Shown: positions 45,139-56,362 of the stretch, piece after piece
Numbering within the stretch: position 1 is the stretch's first letter
Layout: each line of letters starts with the position of its first letter
DNA from: Sorghum bicolor
Taxonomy: Eukaryota; Streptophyta; Magnoliopsida; Poales; Poaceae
DNA: 64,000 nucleotides
NCBI RefSeq assembly: GCF_000003195.3
Contig: NC_012870.2
Span: 48,610,967 to 48,674,966 of the forward strand
Reading direction: 5' to 3'
Translations under genes and position numbers: made by a program
Notes under the pieces: generated by a model
What the model saw: only the letters and a program-made list of their open reading frames with translations
Databases searched by the model: none
What the model was told of the DNA's origin: nothing

Positions 45139-48100
45139 ATCAACAAGTATCTTGGTCATCGGCTGTCCATCAACCCTACCTTTGACAAACAGAGCCTTGA
45201 GATGCTGCCTTTCATTATCGTCAGTTTTTTCAAAGATGGTCGTCATTGGATCCAGAGCCAACTGAGCTATTTGGTCGGAAAAGTCCATCTCCTTGTCATC
45301 ACCAGACGACGCAAGGAACTCCATCGGCAATATAAACACCATATTAACATCTGCCGATGGTCCTTTCCCCTTGGGATCTGGCTGTTGCCGATCTTCAGAC
45401 TTAGCAGAATTATCTCCTTTGCTCAGCTCTTCTCGTCTCTCATGTTGCAGCCTTCTTTTCTGTGTCCTAGTCAGTCCCTCTGGACACCATGGAGGATGTT
45501 GCGGTTGCCTTACCGATTGCCGACGAACTTCTCTTGACTCCAATCGGTAAGTATTGGCATCTCTGCAAAATATGAACTCATCGGGAACTCGTGCATGTGC
45601 CATCTCCTCAAGTTCCTTTTGGTTCCTGGAAAAGTATCCAACACGGTCACCAAGTCTGTCATGCACACTGAGTCTGCCCCCCAGCCGATCATGAACCGAA
45701 GCTCTCCCCCTAATCGGCTCATTAAATCGCCGATCATTGTTTTGATACTGCCGATTAGGTCTATCATATCGATCATAACCATTGCACTCAGGGCAGTCTC
45801 TAATAGTGGGCAATTTGATGTTTTGTTCCCAATAGTGGATAAAGAAAGGGCAATTCCAATGATCTTTATGCCGATTCCACTCCTGCCGGCGTCTTTCTTC
45901 TTCCCGACGATAATCCTCCTGTTGGCGTTGATACCGATCTTCACGTTGTTGCCAGGTTTCCCGATGCCTTCTATGAGTAATTACAATACCCGATTGGGGA
46001 AGCCTTCCTGAGCTGGTTCCTTCCTGAATCAGACCTTTGCTTTTATCATCATCGGTAGTAATCTGATGTTGAGGATCCACCGATGCACTTTTTTCAGCTG
46101 CCTCTGATGTTAAAACCTTCGTCTTTCCCTTAGCATCCAACATATTTATTGGGAGCAGATGCTGATCGATCTTCATCGGCTTCTGAACTTTGGAATTATC
46201 AAACTTAATTCGTCCAGATTCTATCGCCGATTGCAGTTGTTGCCTGAAAACCTTGCACTCATTTGTGCTGTGAGATGTTGCACTATGCCACTTGCAGTAC
46301 TTCATCTTCTTTAATTCTTCAGCCGATGGAATCACATGATTGGGTGACAACTTGATTTGCCCTTCCTGAAGTAGAAAGTCAAATATCCTATCGGCTTTGG
46401 TGATGTCAAATGCAAATTTCTCTGGCTCTTTATGCCCAAAAGGGCAAGACATTGGCTTCTTATTTTTTACCCACTCTGCCAAGCCGATGACCGGTTCCTC
46501 ATCAGAGTCTGAGATTGCTGCCTCATCGACAAATAAGACCATTTTATTCCATGCTCTCTTAGGCTCAAAGGGTTTGATATCTTGGTCAGAAATCCTCTGC
46601 ACCAAGTGACTTAGGCTCTCGAACTCTTGAGAAGTATACTTGTCTCTGATATGTGGCAACAATCCCTGGAAAGCTAAATCGGCCAGCTGCCGATCATCCA
46701 GAACCAGACTATAGCACTTATTCTTAACATCTCGCAACCTCTGCACAAAGCTTTCAACGGATTCATCATTGCATTGCTTCAGCCTGACTAAATCGGTAAT
46801 CTTCTTCTCGTGAACTCCAGAAAAGAAGTATTTGTGGAATTGTTTCTCTAGATCGGCCCAAGTGATTACTGAATTGGGAGGTAACGAAATAAACCAAGTA
46901 AAAGCCGATCCAGACAAAGATGATGAGAACAAATGAACCCTTAACTCATCTCTGTTAGCAGCTTCTCCACATTGGAAGATGAACCTATTAACATGCTCTA
47001 TAGTTGATGTATCATCCTGTCCAGATACCTTGTACCGATTTGGAAGTGGAATCAAGTCATATGCAGGAGGATACGGTGTCCGATAAGAGTAAGTGTTGAC
47101 TTTGGGTTTTATCCCAAATTGATCTCTCATTACTTCAGCTATCTTATCGGCCCAATATGCATTGGCATCTTGCCGATGAGGCGGCTGTAGATCTGGCACC
47201 TGCTGATAAGTTTCCATGTGCCTCTGAGGTGTACGATCTGCATGGAACATTGGATTAACCATCTGACCACCAATTTGCTGACCAAGATTCATCGGCTGGT
47301 TGTTCAATCCTTGATTCTGGAACCGAGGTTGGATTTGTCCTTGTTGAAACCCTATAGCCTGATGATTCTGCTGAGGCATCTATGGAAAGACTAACTGCCC
47401 TGTCCATCCACTGTTAGCATTCATCGGCATAGGTCCTGCCGATGACTGGTAATTGAGCATCATCATTGAATTGACATATCGTGGTTGTGTCATGAACCTC
47501 TCCTGCGTCGACATTGGATCTGCCGATGCATTAGGCGTCTGGAACGTTGGAGCTTGAGAATTCCCAGTGTAAGGTCTTGCAGTAGTAGTTGTAGAGTACT
47601 GGGGATTTTGATTCATCGGCGGATTTGGAGGTGCCGATGCCATAGGAGCCTTGCCTATCACGTCAGCCACTTGAGATGTTCTAGGACTCTTTGCCATCAA
47701 TTCTGGGGGCATACCATAAACCCACCAGTTGGGAGGAACAGTCCCTGACATTGCCGATTCCAATAGATCTGTGGCGAGCTTGATTTGCCCGTCTGATGTT
47801 GATGGATTGGTTGTCATTGGTGTAGACTGCGCATTAGTGATCCCTAATGTGCTTGGAGGAGAAGTATCTTCTGTCCACAACGACTATAGTAGCCGATGGA
47901 GCCGTGACTAATGATGACCCTGGCTGATGATAGGCAGGACCCACATAAGTTGGTGGTACTTGTCCTTCTTTGAAAGTTCTAGCCACAGCATTGAAAACCG
48001 TGTTGGACAGCACACTATCTTGATTGATCAAGGCACGGTTAATAGCATTGTCAACCATGTCTTGAAGTTTACCAGGATTGGCTTCAAAAGTAATTTGCCG

Positions 48101-48277
48101 AGGCATCGGCAATGCTTTCTTCTGGATCACCTCGCCACTCCTATTGATACAGAAGGATTTCAAGCATAGCTGCTTGTAGTCCTCCATGGCTTTTGCCATA
48201 GCTTGTTTCTGCTCATCCCTGAGATTGGCTTCCGTCACGGGGATAACGTTCTCCAAGTCGAAATCGGTGTTCGACAT
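45139..48277 (-). pseudogene. G2 gag and protease start
   Basis: Minus strand ATG 48277 (MSNTDFDLENVIPVTEANLR), with the coding path broken by a frameshift near 47860-47880. The next frame runs 47880-47383 and ends in TAG at 47380-47382 (LVFP-stop-MPQQNH). The same frame continues 47379-45139: a Gln/Asn-rich linker, the capsid domain (WADKIAEVMRDQFGIKP; FRDELRV-type phrase NRDELRVHLFSSSLSGSAFT; WADLEKQFHKYFFSGVHEKK), a zinc-binding-like CKWHSATSHSTNEC, basic and Arg-rich repeats, and the protease N terminus to MTKILVD. The 750-codon final frame is well preserved. The TAG is one step from CAG. Gag forms the particle and binds RNA. Confidence 0.85.
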
Positions 48278-48302
48278 ATTGATCTTGATCTTGAATCTCT
48301 GT

Positions 48303-48325
48303 CCCACTAGGCGTGCCAAAAGATG
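48303..48325 (-). other. G2 primer-binding region
   Basis: The minus strand after the LTR end CACCAACA reads CATCTTTTGGCACGCCTAGT. TTTGGCACGCC resembles sites seen in Tat elements. I cannot assign the tRNA with confidence. Confidence 0.55.
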
Positions 48326-49054
48326 TGTTGGTGCAAAAGTTGATCTGCAAACACAAAGGGCTAATACCCAATTCAAATGTTAAGGCGTGCCAGCCGATTT
48401 GACCTTACAATCAACAAAGGTGGTAACTTGAACACTTTGGTCCCGACAACAGCGATGCGCCCGGATGTCACGGCCAAGAGGTGATCACGTGGAACTCGAG
48501 AATTCGTCGAGATTGGCTCGAAGAATCCTTAAGAACTCATAGTAAAAAAAGAAAATATGATGAAGTCATCAAAAAAGTAGATGCTGGAATATGAGTAAAA
48601 ACTTGTGTTTGATTGATTGATAGATAGATATTACATTGCTCTAGGGTCTACATTTATACCCTGTCCGAAGAGCTACAACCAGACACGACTAGGACTCGAA
48701 TTCCAAATCAAACGGAACCCGTATACAAAACGAACTCTAATGACTAAGGAAAACATTAAACTATCCTCCACGACCGATCGGTGTACTGCGATGTGCCAAT
48801 CAGCAACCCCTGCATCTTCTTCCACCCTCATCGGCAGACCGCTTTCCATCGTCATTGGTAACCATCAGTGCTAGCCATCGGCACGATCCCGTTGCTACTT
48901 CTTAAACTTAGTCATATTCTGTCGTTCTCCCATCGGCACCAACCTCCATCGGTTACCTCCCTGTGGACTAGTCACCATTGCCCCATCTACCGATCCACAT
49001 TCGATTAACTCCAGGTGCGTATCTAGAGACACGTGTCTGAAAACGGTGTCAACA
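48326..49054 (-). repeat. G2 5' LTR (inverted relative to G1 LTR)
   Basis: On the plus strand from TGTTGGTGCAAAAG to GGTGTCAACA, 729 bp, the reverse complement of the G1 LTR with only scattered differences. It is followed by the second CTTTC (49055-49059). Confidence 0.9.
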
Positions 49055-49059
49055 CTTTC

Positions 49060-51424
49060 ATAGACGAGATGCTAGAGCGATTAGCGAACCATTCATTCTT
49101 TTGTACTTAGATGGATATTCATGGTACCACCAGATCCCGATCCATCCCAATGATCAAAGCAAAACCACTTTTACATGCCCATACAGAACTTATGCTTACC
49201 GTAGAATGTCTTTTGGGTTATGTAATGCACCAGCTTCTTTTCAAAGATGCATGATGTCTATATTTTCTAATATGATTGAAGAGATTATGGAAGTTTTCAT
49301 GGATGATTTCTCTATTTATGAAAAACTTTTGATAGTTGTCTTGAAAACTTAGACAAGGTTTTGCAAAGATGTAAAGAAAAGCACTTAGTCCTTAATTGGG
49401 AAAAATGTCATTTTATGGTTAGGGAAGGAATAGTGCTGGGACACCTAGTGTCTGAAAGAGGTATTGAGGTAGACAAAGCTAAAATTGAAGTAATTGAACT
49501 ACTACCTCCACCTGTGAATATAAAAGGAATTCGAAGCTTTCTTGGCCATGCTGGTTTTTATCGCAGATTCATAAAAGATTTTTCATTTATTGCTAGACCA
49601 CTTACTCTTTTGCTAGCCAAGGATGCTCCTTTCAAATTTGATGATGCACGCCTAACATCTTTCAACTTATTAAAGAATGCACTCATCTCTACACCAATCA
49701 TTCAACCCCCTGATGCTAGTGATTGTGCTGTGGGGGCAGTTTTGGGACAAACTAAAAATAAGAAGCATCATGCAATTGCTTATGCCAGTAAAACTTTGAT
49801 AGGAGCTCAACTTAATTATGCAACCACTGAAAAAGAGCTTCTGGCTGTTGTCTTTGCCATTGATAAATTTAGATCTTATTTAGTTGGAGCTAAAATAATT
49901 GTTTACACTGATCATGCTGCACTAAAATATCTGCTCACTAGAAAAGATGCTAAACCTCGCCTGATTTGATGGATCTTATTACTTCCAGAGTTTGACTTAG
50001 AAATAAAAGATAAAAAGGGAGTAGAAAATTCTGTTGCTGATCACTTGTCTAGAACGTATTTTAAGAATCCACAGGAAACCTCCATCAATGATTAACTCCG
50101 GGACGACATGCTCTACGGGATTAACAGGTCTGACCCCTGGTATGCAGATATTGTTAATTTTATGGTTTCAGGGTATGTACCACCAGGAGCAAACAAGAAG
50201 AAGCTTATTCAAGAAAGTCGTTCACATATATGGGATGAGTCATACCTCTTCCAAGTATGCTCTGATGGCCTACTTAGGAGGTGTGTGACCACTGAGGAAG
50301 GATGGAAGATCATCGACATATGTCATTCATCACCATATGGAGGTCATTATGGAGCATTCCATACACATTCAAAGATCTGGCAGTGTGGATTCTACTGGCC
50401 TACAATGTATGAAGACACGAATCAATATATCAGAACATGTGGGCCATGTCAAAGGCACGGAAACATAAACACAAGGGATGCCATGCCACTCACCAACAAC
50501 CTTCAGATTGAGCTCTTTGATGTCTGGGGAATAGATTACATGGGTCCATTTCCCCCATCAAAGAAGTGTGAGTTCATCTTGGTGGCAGTTGACTATGTCT
50601 CCAAGTGGGTAGAGGCACTACCTTGCAAGCATGCCGACAACATCAGTTCAAAGAGGATGTTTGAAGAAATTATATTTCCAAGATTTGGAGTCCCGAGAGT
50701 AGTGATAAGTGATGGAGGAGCACACTTCATCGACAAAGGCTTCAACCAGTATCTATCAAAACATGGAATTGGTCACAACGTTGCTACCCCCTACCATCCT
50801 CAGACAAGTGGCCAAGCAGAGACTTCCAACAAGCAAATCAAGAATATTCTTCAGAAGACAGTCAATGAAATGGGAACAGCATGGAAGGACTAGTTACCCG
50901 ATGCACTCTGGGCATACCGGACAACATACAAGACCCCAATTGGAATGTCCCCATACCAATTGGTGTACGGGAAGACTTGCCACCTACCTGTTGAATTAGA
51001 ATTCAAAGCACACTGGGCCATAAGGATATGGAATATGGACCTAGATGTCGCTAGAGATCATAGAAGAATGTAACTATAAGAATTGGAAGAATGGCGAGAG
51101 AAAGCATATCACAACTCGAAGATCTACAAAGAAAGAGTGAAAAGGTGGCATGACAAGAGGATCAAGAAGAAGGAGTTCGCACCCGGAGATAAGGTATTAC
51201 TTTTTAATTCTAGGGTGATGCTTTTCGGGCATGGAAAACTCCGGAGTAAATGGGAAGGACCATTCAAGGTAAGCAATTCATCATCCCACGGAGCTATCAC
51301 ACTTCAAAATGACGAAGGTACGTTATTCAAAGTAAATGGTCAACGTCTTAAACTATTTTTAGAGCCCAATAAAGAATTAGAAGAAACAGACGTAATCCAT
51401 TTCTACCTTCCCATGGATAACTAG
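49060..51424 (+). pseudogene. Element F pol: RT, RNase H, integrase (broken)
   Basis: Resumes at IDEMLERLANHSFF, loses frame at about 49100, then YLDGYSWYHQIPIHPNDQSK, FGLCNAPASFQRCMM and VFMDDFSIY (RT Asp pair), with a second shift at about 49350. 49361-49969 holds the RT thumb ([20 protein letters not shown]) and RNase H ([30 protein letters not shown]), ending in TGA ([15 protein letters not shown]). Integrase at 50108-50893: zinc finger (HYGAFHTHSKIWQ, CGPCQRHG), core WGIDYMGPFPP, VISDGGAHFIDK and GQAETSNKQ, then TAG ([16 protein letters not shown]). The C terminus at 51083-51424 ends DVIHFYLPMDN. At least five lesions. Confidence 0.88.
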
Positions 51425-51805
51425 AGCCCAACCTTTTAAATCTGACATTTTTGGGCCACACATATATTTTCTGAATAAAGTCTGCATCTAGAAACACGCT
51501 CGAGGAAGCGGGCCCATAGAGGGGCCAGACACAGGGCGGGCGCCCTGATGAAGAGGGCGGGCGCCCAGCCCCTGTCCCCTCTCAGTCTCGATTTCCTCCG
51601 TCGCGATAAACACATTTATGGTAAACTAAATAATCATACAGATGGAAAGTTTCGCACGCACGGTGGCGGGAGTAGCCCGAGCAAACCCTAGAGGCACTTT
51701 TTGACCCCTATATAAACAGACCCATGACGTCAGTTTTCAAACATCAATTCATACAAGCCTTCTCTCCTTCTTCAATTAGAGCTTGCTTAGTCCCTCGCTG
51801 CCCCA
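51425..51805 (+). promoter_or_regulatory. Element F intergenic region with internal promoter
   Basis: 380 bases between pol and the extra ORF. It carries two GGGCGGGCGCCC dyads (51535-51568), like those in the family's LTRs but in the opposite orientation, then TATATAAAC at 51709-51717, TGACGTCAG at about 51726 and a CT-rich leader up to ATG 51806. This layout (TATA, bZIP-type site, pyrimidine-rich leader) is that of a plant gene promoter. Confidence 0.55.
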
Positions 51806-52426
51806 ATGGCCGAAGAGTTCCACGATGATTGGGAAGTCGTCCCCTATGACCTCAACAAGAAGGCCAAGGAAGACCCCGACGCTCGCGCTCTCGTCCAGGC
51901 CAACACAGAGCGACAGCTAGAAGCCATGTCATTACGCCAGCGCAGCTCCGCCCAATCCTACCATGCTCAACCAGTTCTCACCGCACCACCGTAGCCCCTA
52001 CTTCTCAAGGGATCGTCAGCCAAGAAGGAGGCCACCGTCAAGGTGCCAGCCAGCACAAGGATCCTGCCACCCAGACCCAATGAGAGGGTCGTTGGAGTCA
52101 AGACCAACCGGAGCGGCGAGATCAGCAGCATCCGCTACACTACGGAGGAAGAGAGGCCTTACTTTGAGGGGATTAGAGCAGCCAAAGTCCGTTTCATCCC
52201 TCTAAAGGCAGCCCTGAAGCATGCTCTCGAGACACCTCCTAAGCGTCGCAAGACTATAATAAATATTGATGAGAACGTTCGTAGGCTAAACAGGGTCATC
52301 ATAGAGCTCCAGTCCTCAGTTAACTCTATCACTAGGCAGCTCTCTAACCAAAACACCATTATACTAGGTCTTAGGCATGATCTTGCTAGTTCCAATAAGA
52401 AGATCAGGGAGTTAGAGCGCCGCTAA
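51806..52426 (+). pseudogene. Element F extra sense ORF, coiled-coil protein (one stop)
   Basis: ATG 51806 starts MAEEFHDDWEVVPYDLNKKA. The frame meets TAG at 51992-51994 (LTAPP-stop-PLLLKG) and continues to TAA at 52424-52426, about 206 codons in all. The C-terminal 55 residues are a heptad-like coiled coil (ENVRRLNRVIIELQSSVNSI; ending KIRELERR), preceded by a basic PPKRRKT. There is no signal peptide or membrane segment, so it is not a typical envelope-like protein, although this is the position where Athila elements keep their env-like ORF. It has its own TATA box upstream and AATAAA-type signals downstream (AATAAAGG at about 52515, AATAAAAG at about 52532). Function unknown. Confidence 0.65.
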
Positions 52427-52542
52427 GTTAGATCTTGAGGCAATGCATCTTAGTTATTTATCTTTAAATTTGGTTTAGATCTATTTGGCTTCAGTTCATT
52501 ACTAGTCATTTGTAATAAAGGCCTCAAGATTAATAAAAGTAT

Positions 52543-52562
52543 CATTATTATTATTATTATTA
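52543..52562 (+). repeat. (ATT)n microsatellite
   Basis: About six ATT units directly after the AATAAAAG polyadenylation-like signal of the extra ORF. Confidence 0.8.
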
Positions 52563-53711
52563 TGTCTTGTGTGTCTCTACTTTATTTATATGCATGAAAG
52601 CAGAAAACAAGTATGGGGGAGATCCCTCGACACGCCCAACGCACTTCGACTACACCACTCCACGATTCAGGTACATACTCAGCACACTTTACATATACAC
52701 ATACATCTTGGATTATGTAGAATATTGTCTCCGACATGATAAATTAAAAAGATTAAAATGTTTCTAATCATGATTAATCTCACTCTGTGATATTTCCTGA
52801 AAACCTGCAATTATTGAAAAAATCAATTTAAAACCCTGTGTTACTTCAGTCATTGTGGAATATGAGATGGTAGAGTATGAGTATCTTATTCTTGATATCA
52901 TTGTTGCTTGGAGAATTTATTCAAAAATTCTAGCTACCATCCTCATTGTTTTATATGCCTATTAAACCTGAAAATATTAATAATTATAAAAGCTATCTGC
53001 TCTATATTGAGTTTGTTCAAAATGAGTTAGACCCTTGTTGAGAGATTTATCATGCTCCTAAGATCAAGACATTTATTCAGAAAGATTCACTCTTCCGAAG
53101 TATTATTGCGTTAGAGGCATGGGCTATGCAAAAATAAGGATATTTCGAGGAAATAAAAAGGAGCAAGTGCTCGATAACCTCGCAGAAAAAATGGACAAGT
53201 GTCCGGCAGTAGAATTAGGGGTACCTCGGTATCCACTTGAAAAAAGAAGAGAGAGAGAAAAAAGAAAGAAAATGATAGCCCATGGTCCCTCTAATAAGCA
53301 ATATGCCAGTAAGAGTTGACAAGTTTTTAATTTCCAAAGTCTTTGATCTAAGAGTATGACATTCCTCTCCTCGGATCCCGTTTTGATCAGGAAATAAATG
53401 CAAGGTAATTATGCTTGAGAATTTTTGCAAATTAAAACAGCCTCAGTGAGATATATAAAAGATAATGAGTGACCTGAGAACCTATGAGGATAAAGGTATG
53501 CTAAATTTCTTTTCAAAAATATACAAAAACTCCAAGTAACAGGATTACGAAGAAAGGATCTCTACGCTTGACCATATATTTCTCTGACTACGGTACACAG
53601 TGAATTTTTACAACACCCTGCAGGTATGAAGAAAATGTTTTACAATGTTTTAACCCCATTCTTAACCATCCTTTTCTCGAGGACGAGTAAAAGCCTAAGT
53701 ATGGGGGTATT
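52563..53711 (+). other. Element F 3' non-coding region and polypurine tract
   Basis: Non-coding. Dyads GAGCAAGTGCTC (53161-53172) and GGACAAGTGTCC (53193-53204) precede AGTAGAATTAGGGGTA, as in B and H. TCGAGGACGAG near 53677 and GTATGGGGGTATT (53699-53711) form the polypurine tract just before the LTR. No credible gene. Confidence 0.6.
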
Positions 53712-54927
53712 TGTTGACGGTTCTTAAGCATCAATTTTAATTATCAAATAAACAAGAGAAAGGACCAATATGCAAACAACACCTAGAATTAGGGTTTGAT
53801 CTGACAGAATTCCACGAGTTTTGTTGTTTATTTGTTTCTGTAGGGGGTTATCAGGAAATATGGAAGAAAGGCCCACATGTCGGGATTACATAGAGATATT
53901 AACGCACTGCATAATTTTCTACCATCTAGAAGACTCGAGAAGCCACGGGAACGAATGGGAAGGCGATCGGGCCCGAGGGCAGGGTGCCCGCCCTCCCTCC
54001 TAGGGCGCCCGCCCTGGTGTCTCCACCAATCGGAGCCAACTTCATGGATCATGCTCCACCGACCTAAAGGATCAAGGATAACCATTCAATCAATGTCGGT
54101 TTGATTCGACGGCCCACGTTCACCTGAGGGGACTATATAAGCAGACTCCCTGGCCCCTGGAGGAGAACAAGTTCATCATAGAGTTGAAAGGTGCCCTCGA
54201 AGGATAACCTTTCCTCTACATAGACTTAGGGCTCAGCATCCAATGTGATAGTATACTAGATCTACTAGATTGAGAGAGATAGAGTGGAGATGTAGATCGG
54301 AGGAAGCCCCACCTGTCGGTGTCTACTCCGAGGTTGTACCTGCGGGATCAAGTTCTCCTAACCCAAAGCTTGCTCCTACGATTCTTCAGTATTTCGACTT
54401 CTAAATACAAGTAAGTTCTTGTTTTATTGTTCTTTGGTTTATAAGTTTACTTTAATCTCTTCGCGTAGAGTTTAGAGTAATCATCTCTAGCGTAAACATG
54501 GTGTTTGGGCGAGGATACTCATAGATATCCCTTGACTAGCTGGACCGTGGTAGTAGCAACGAACGTGACATTTCCGAGTTACCTTTGCAGCCCATATCCC
54601 GTTAGCAGGATGGATAGGGTTTATAGGTGCGGGTTGAACATCCTCTGTGGTGTCTAGATTCCGTGAGCCTCCCCAATAGAACAGTAGATCATCCTTACCA
54701 AGGTTAGAACTAGATTACGGTTGTAGTCTTCTCTCTACATCGCTCACATCGAGAAACATTCTTTGTAGCCTAAAGGTTAGTAGTAATAGACCGGGTTAGT
54801 CAGATGCACTCTTTCTCCTAGTGGTAAAAATATAAATACGATACTCTGGAAAACATCAAGGGTGAAGTGCTCACCGATATCCGTGCGCTTGCGGATCAAT
54901 TCCTTATTGCGTTCCCAAATATCAACA
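53712..54927 (+). repeat. Element F 3' LTR
   Basis: 1216 bp direct repeat of 27170-28384; TATATAA at 54134-54140; ends AATATCAACA, followed by ATCTT. Confidence 0.9.
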
Positions 54928-54932
54928 ATCTT

Positions 54933-56362
54933 CGCAGCACTATGATGCACTGGGGAATAAAGAATTGGACTGAAGTCCCTGCTAAGAAAACAATGAGTGT
55001 TGTGAGTAATAAACTCTATTTTTGAATTCAATATATATAGGATGTTAGCAAAAAAAATTGTTTTTGAATCCATGCACCTATGCTGAGGATCTTGATCATC
55101 AGTAGGACGCGATGGTGGTGGCAGTGAGACTCCAAGAATGATGATGAAGCGCTTATGCCAACAAATGAATGTCTTCTCTGCCTCACCTAAAGTTTTCTCC
55201 CCATCTCCCCCTTCAATGTTGAGAGGCACGCTCCCACAACCTCGCTCAACCCTATCCACCGAGACACAAGCATATCCTTCTAGTACTGGTTGACCATGGA
55301 TTCTCGGTGTTTTTGTCTAGCCGATAGGGTTTACAACACCGACGACCACCTTCTTTGTGGCACTTCTTCTAGAATGTGCAGCTCACATGAAGTAAGTGGT
55401 TCTATGAGGTCATCCATGGGGAAGCGTAGCTTTGCGTTAGCTTGAATGGTTGGTACTTCCATGGAGGCACAACTGCTCTTCTCCTGACCTGGGGGGCTAA
55501 TGTTGATGTCTGGTTAGGATGTAGACCCCTCTCGTCATCTCACTAAGTGTGGCTTGAACTTGCCTTTTGACCTCCTCGTGCATCCATTCGTCATGACTTT
55601 TTTCACGCTCTTGCGACTTGTGAACATACTCCTCCAACTTGCAGATCCGCTCTACTTCCTTGTCCTTCTTTCTCTAGCGGCTTTTGTAAGTTTCTTGATC
55701 CACCTAGAAGGAATGGTACCATCGAATCGCCCCATACCCTCTCGTACACCCGCTGTGTTCTGGATTTTCAAGGGCGTACATGAGTTCATCCTTCTCTCTA
55801 TTGTGCTTGAACTGACTAGCTATAGTCGTTCCTCATGCATGAACTAGCCTCTCTGCTGCTCTTGATATTTCTAGGCCCTAATCTAGCACCCCAGTTTCAT
55901 TATCTACGGTTCCCCCATTACCGTACAACCAATGCTTTGAGCATTTAGACCAATTCTCTTGTACTGTCTGAGGTACTACCCCCTTGGCAATCATCTCCAC
56001 TTCCATTCTCTCAACCTTTGGAATGACACTGCTATAGCTACTTGATCCCAAATGATGGTGGTATCTATTTTGAGTAGCATTCTCTTTGTTCCTTCTGACA
56101 AGAGCCTTGCCCTCTTTGGACATTTTGTACTGCATGAAATCATTCCAAAAGGGCCTCAGGTTGACATACACCTCATTTTTCATAATAAACTTGTTGTACA
56201 AGTTATTCTTCCGAGCCTAGAAAAGTGTTGCCATCTTCTTCATTGTCCACACCTGGATTCTCCTCTTCAGCTCCTCATCGTTCGTGTCGAACATGAAATG
56301 CTCTCAAATGTCAGTCCATACTGTGTCCTTATCACAATCGGAGACAAAACTATTTTGTGGAG
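54933..56362 (-). pseudogene. Gene E, 5' half: plant transposase (Ptta/En/Spm) domain
   Basis: The minus strand at 56201-55878 reads FWNDFMQYKMSKEGKALVRR, then NKENATQNRYHHHLGSSSYS and VERMEVEMIAKGVVPQ, with a WLYGNGGTVDNETG end. This is the Transposase_24 type domain found in the second ORF of CACTA elements. Downstream, 55680-55520 can be read as a coiled region (ERICKLEEYVHKSQEREKSH) and 55259-54933 as KTFICWHKRFIIILGV. Frames shift several times. It joins across element F to 26529-27169. The likely original role is binding the ends of a CACTA element during transposition; this copy is broken. Confidence 0.6.

Larger units (their letters stand above)
30517..49054. mobile_element. Element G: Tat-lineage composite with inverted outer LTRs
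   Basis: An 18,538-bp insertion in element F's RT gene, flanked by one clean 5-bp duplication CTTTC. The left outer LTR is in plus orientation (TGTTGACACC start outermost). The right outer LTR is in minus orientation (also TGTTGACACC outermost). Between them a plus-oriented mini-element (G1, 30517-33322) is fused tail-to-tail to a minus-oriented, nearly complete element (G2, 33323-49054) that lacks its own 3' LTR. G2 contains element H. Dual RNase H, an antisense plant-mobile-domain gene and a GGGGGG-CATG polypurine tract place both arms in the Tat lineage. Confidence 0.88.
27170..54927 (+). mobile_element. Element F: Athila-lineage retrotransposon with nested insertions
   Basis: LTRs 27170-28384 and 53712-54927 start TGTTGACGG and end TATCAACA. 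They are flanked by the perfect duplication ATCTT (27165-27169, 54928-54932). Internal order: primer-binding site, gag, protease-like region, RT, RNase H, integrase, an extra sense ORF, spacer and polypurine tract. Integrase and RT phrases (MDDFSIY, FGLCNAPASFQRCMM) are those of the Athila lineage. Without element G it is about 9.2 kb. Several nonsense codons and frameshifts make it non-autonomous now. It split gene E. Confidence 0.92.

Noticed and set aside
48617..48874. An 85-codon frame open in three Tat LTR copies (also 30697-30954 and 32903-33160, other strand)
   Set aside because: The copies are near-identical LTRs, so shared openness is not independent evidence; it has no start context or domain, and the more diverged J LTR lacks it.
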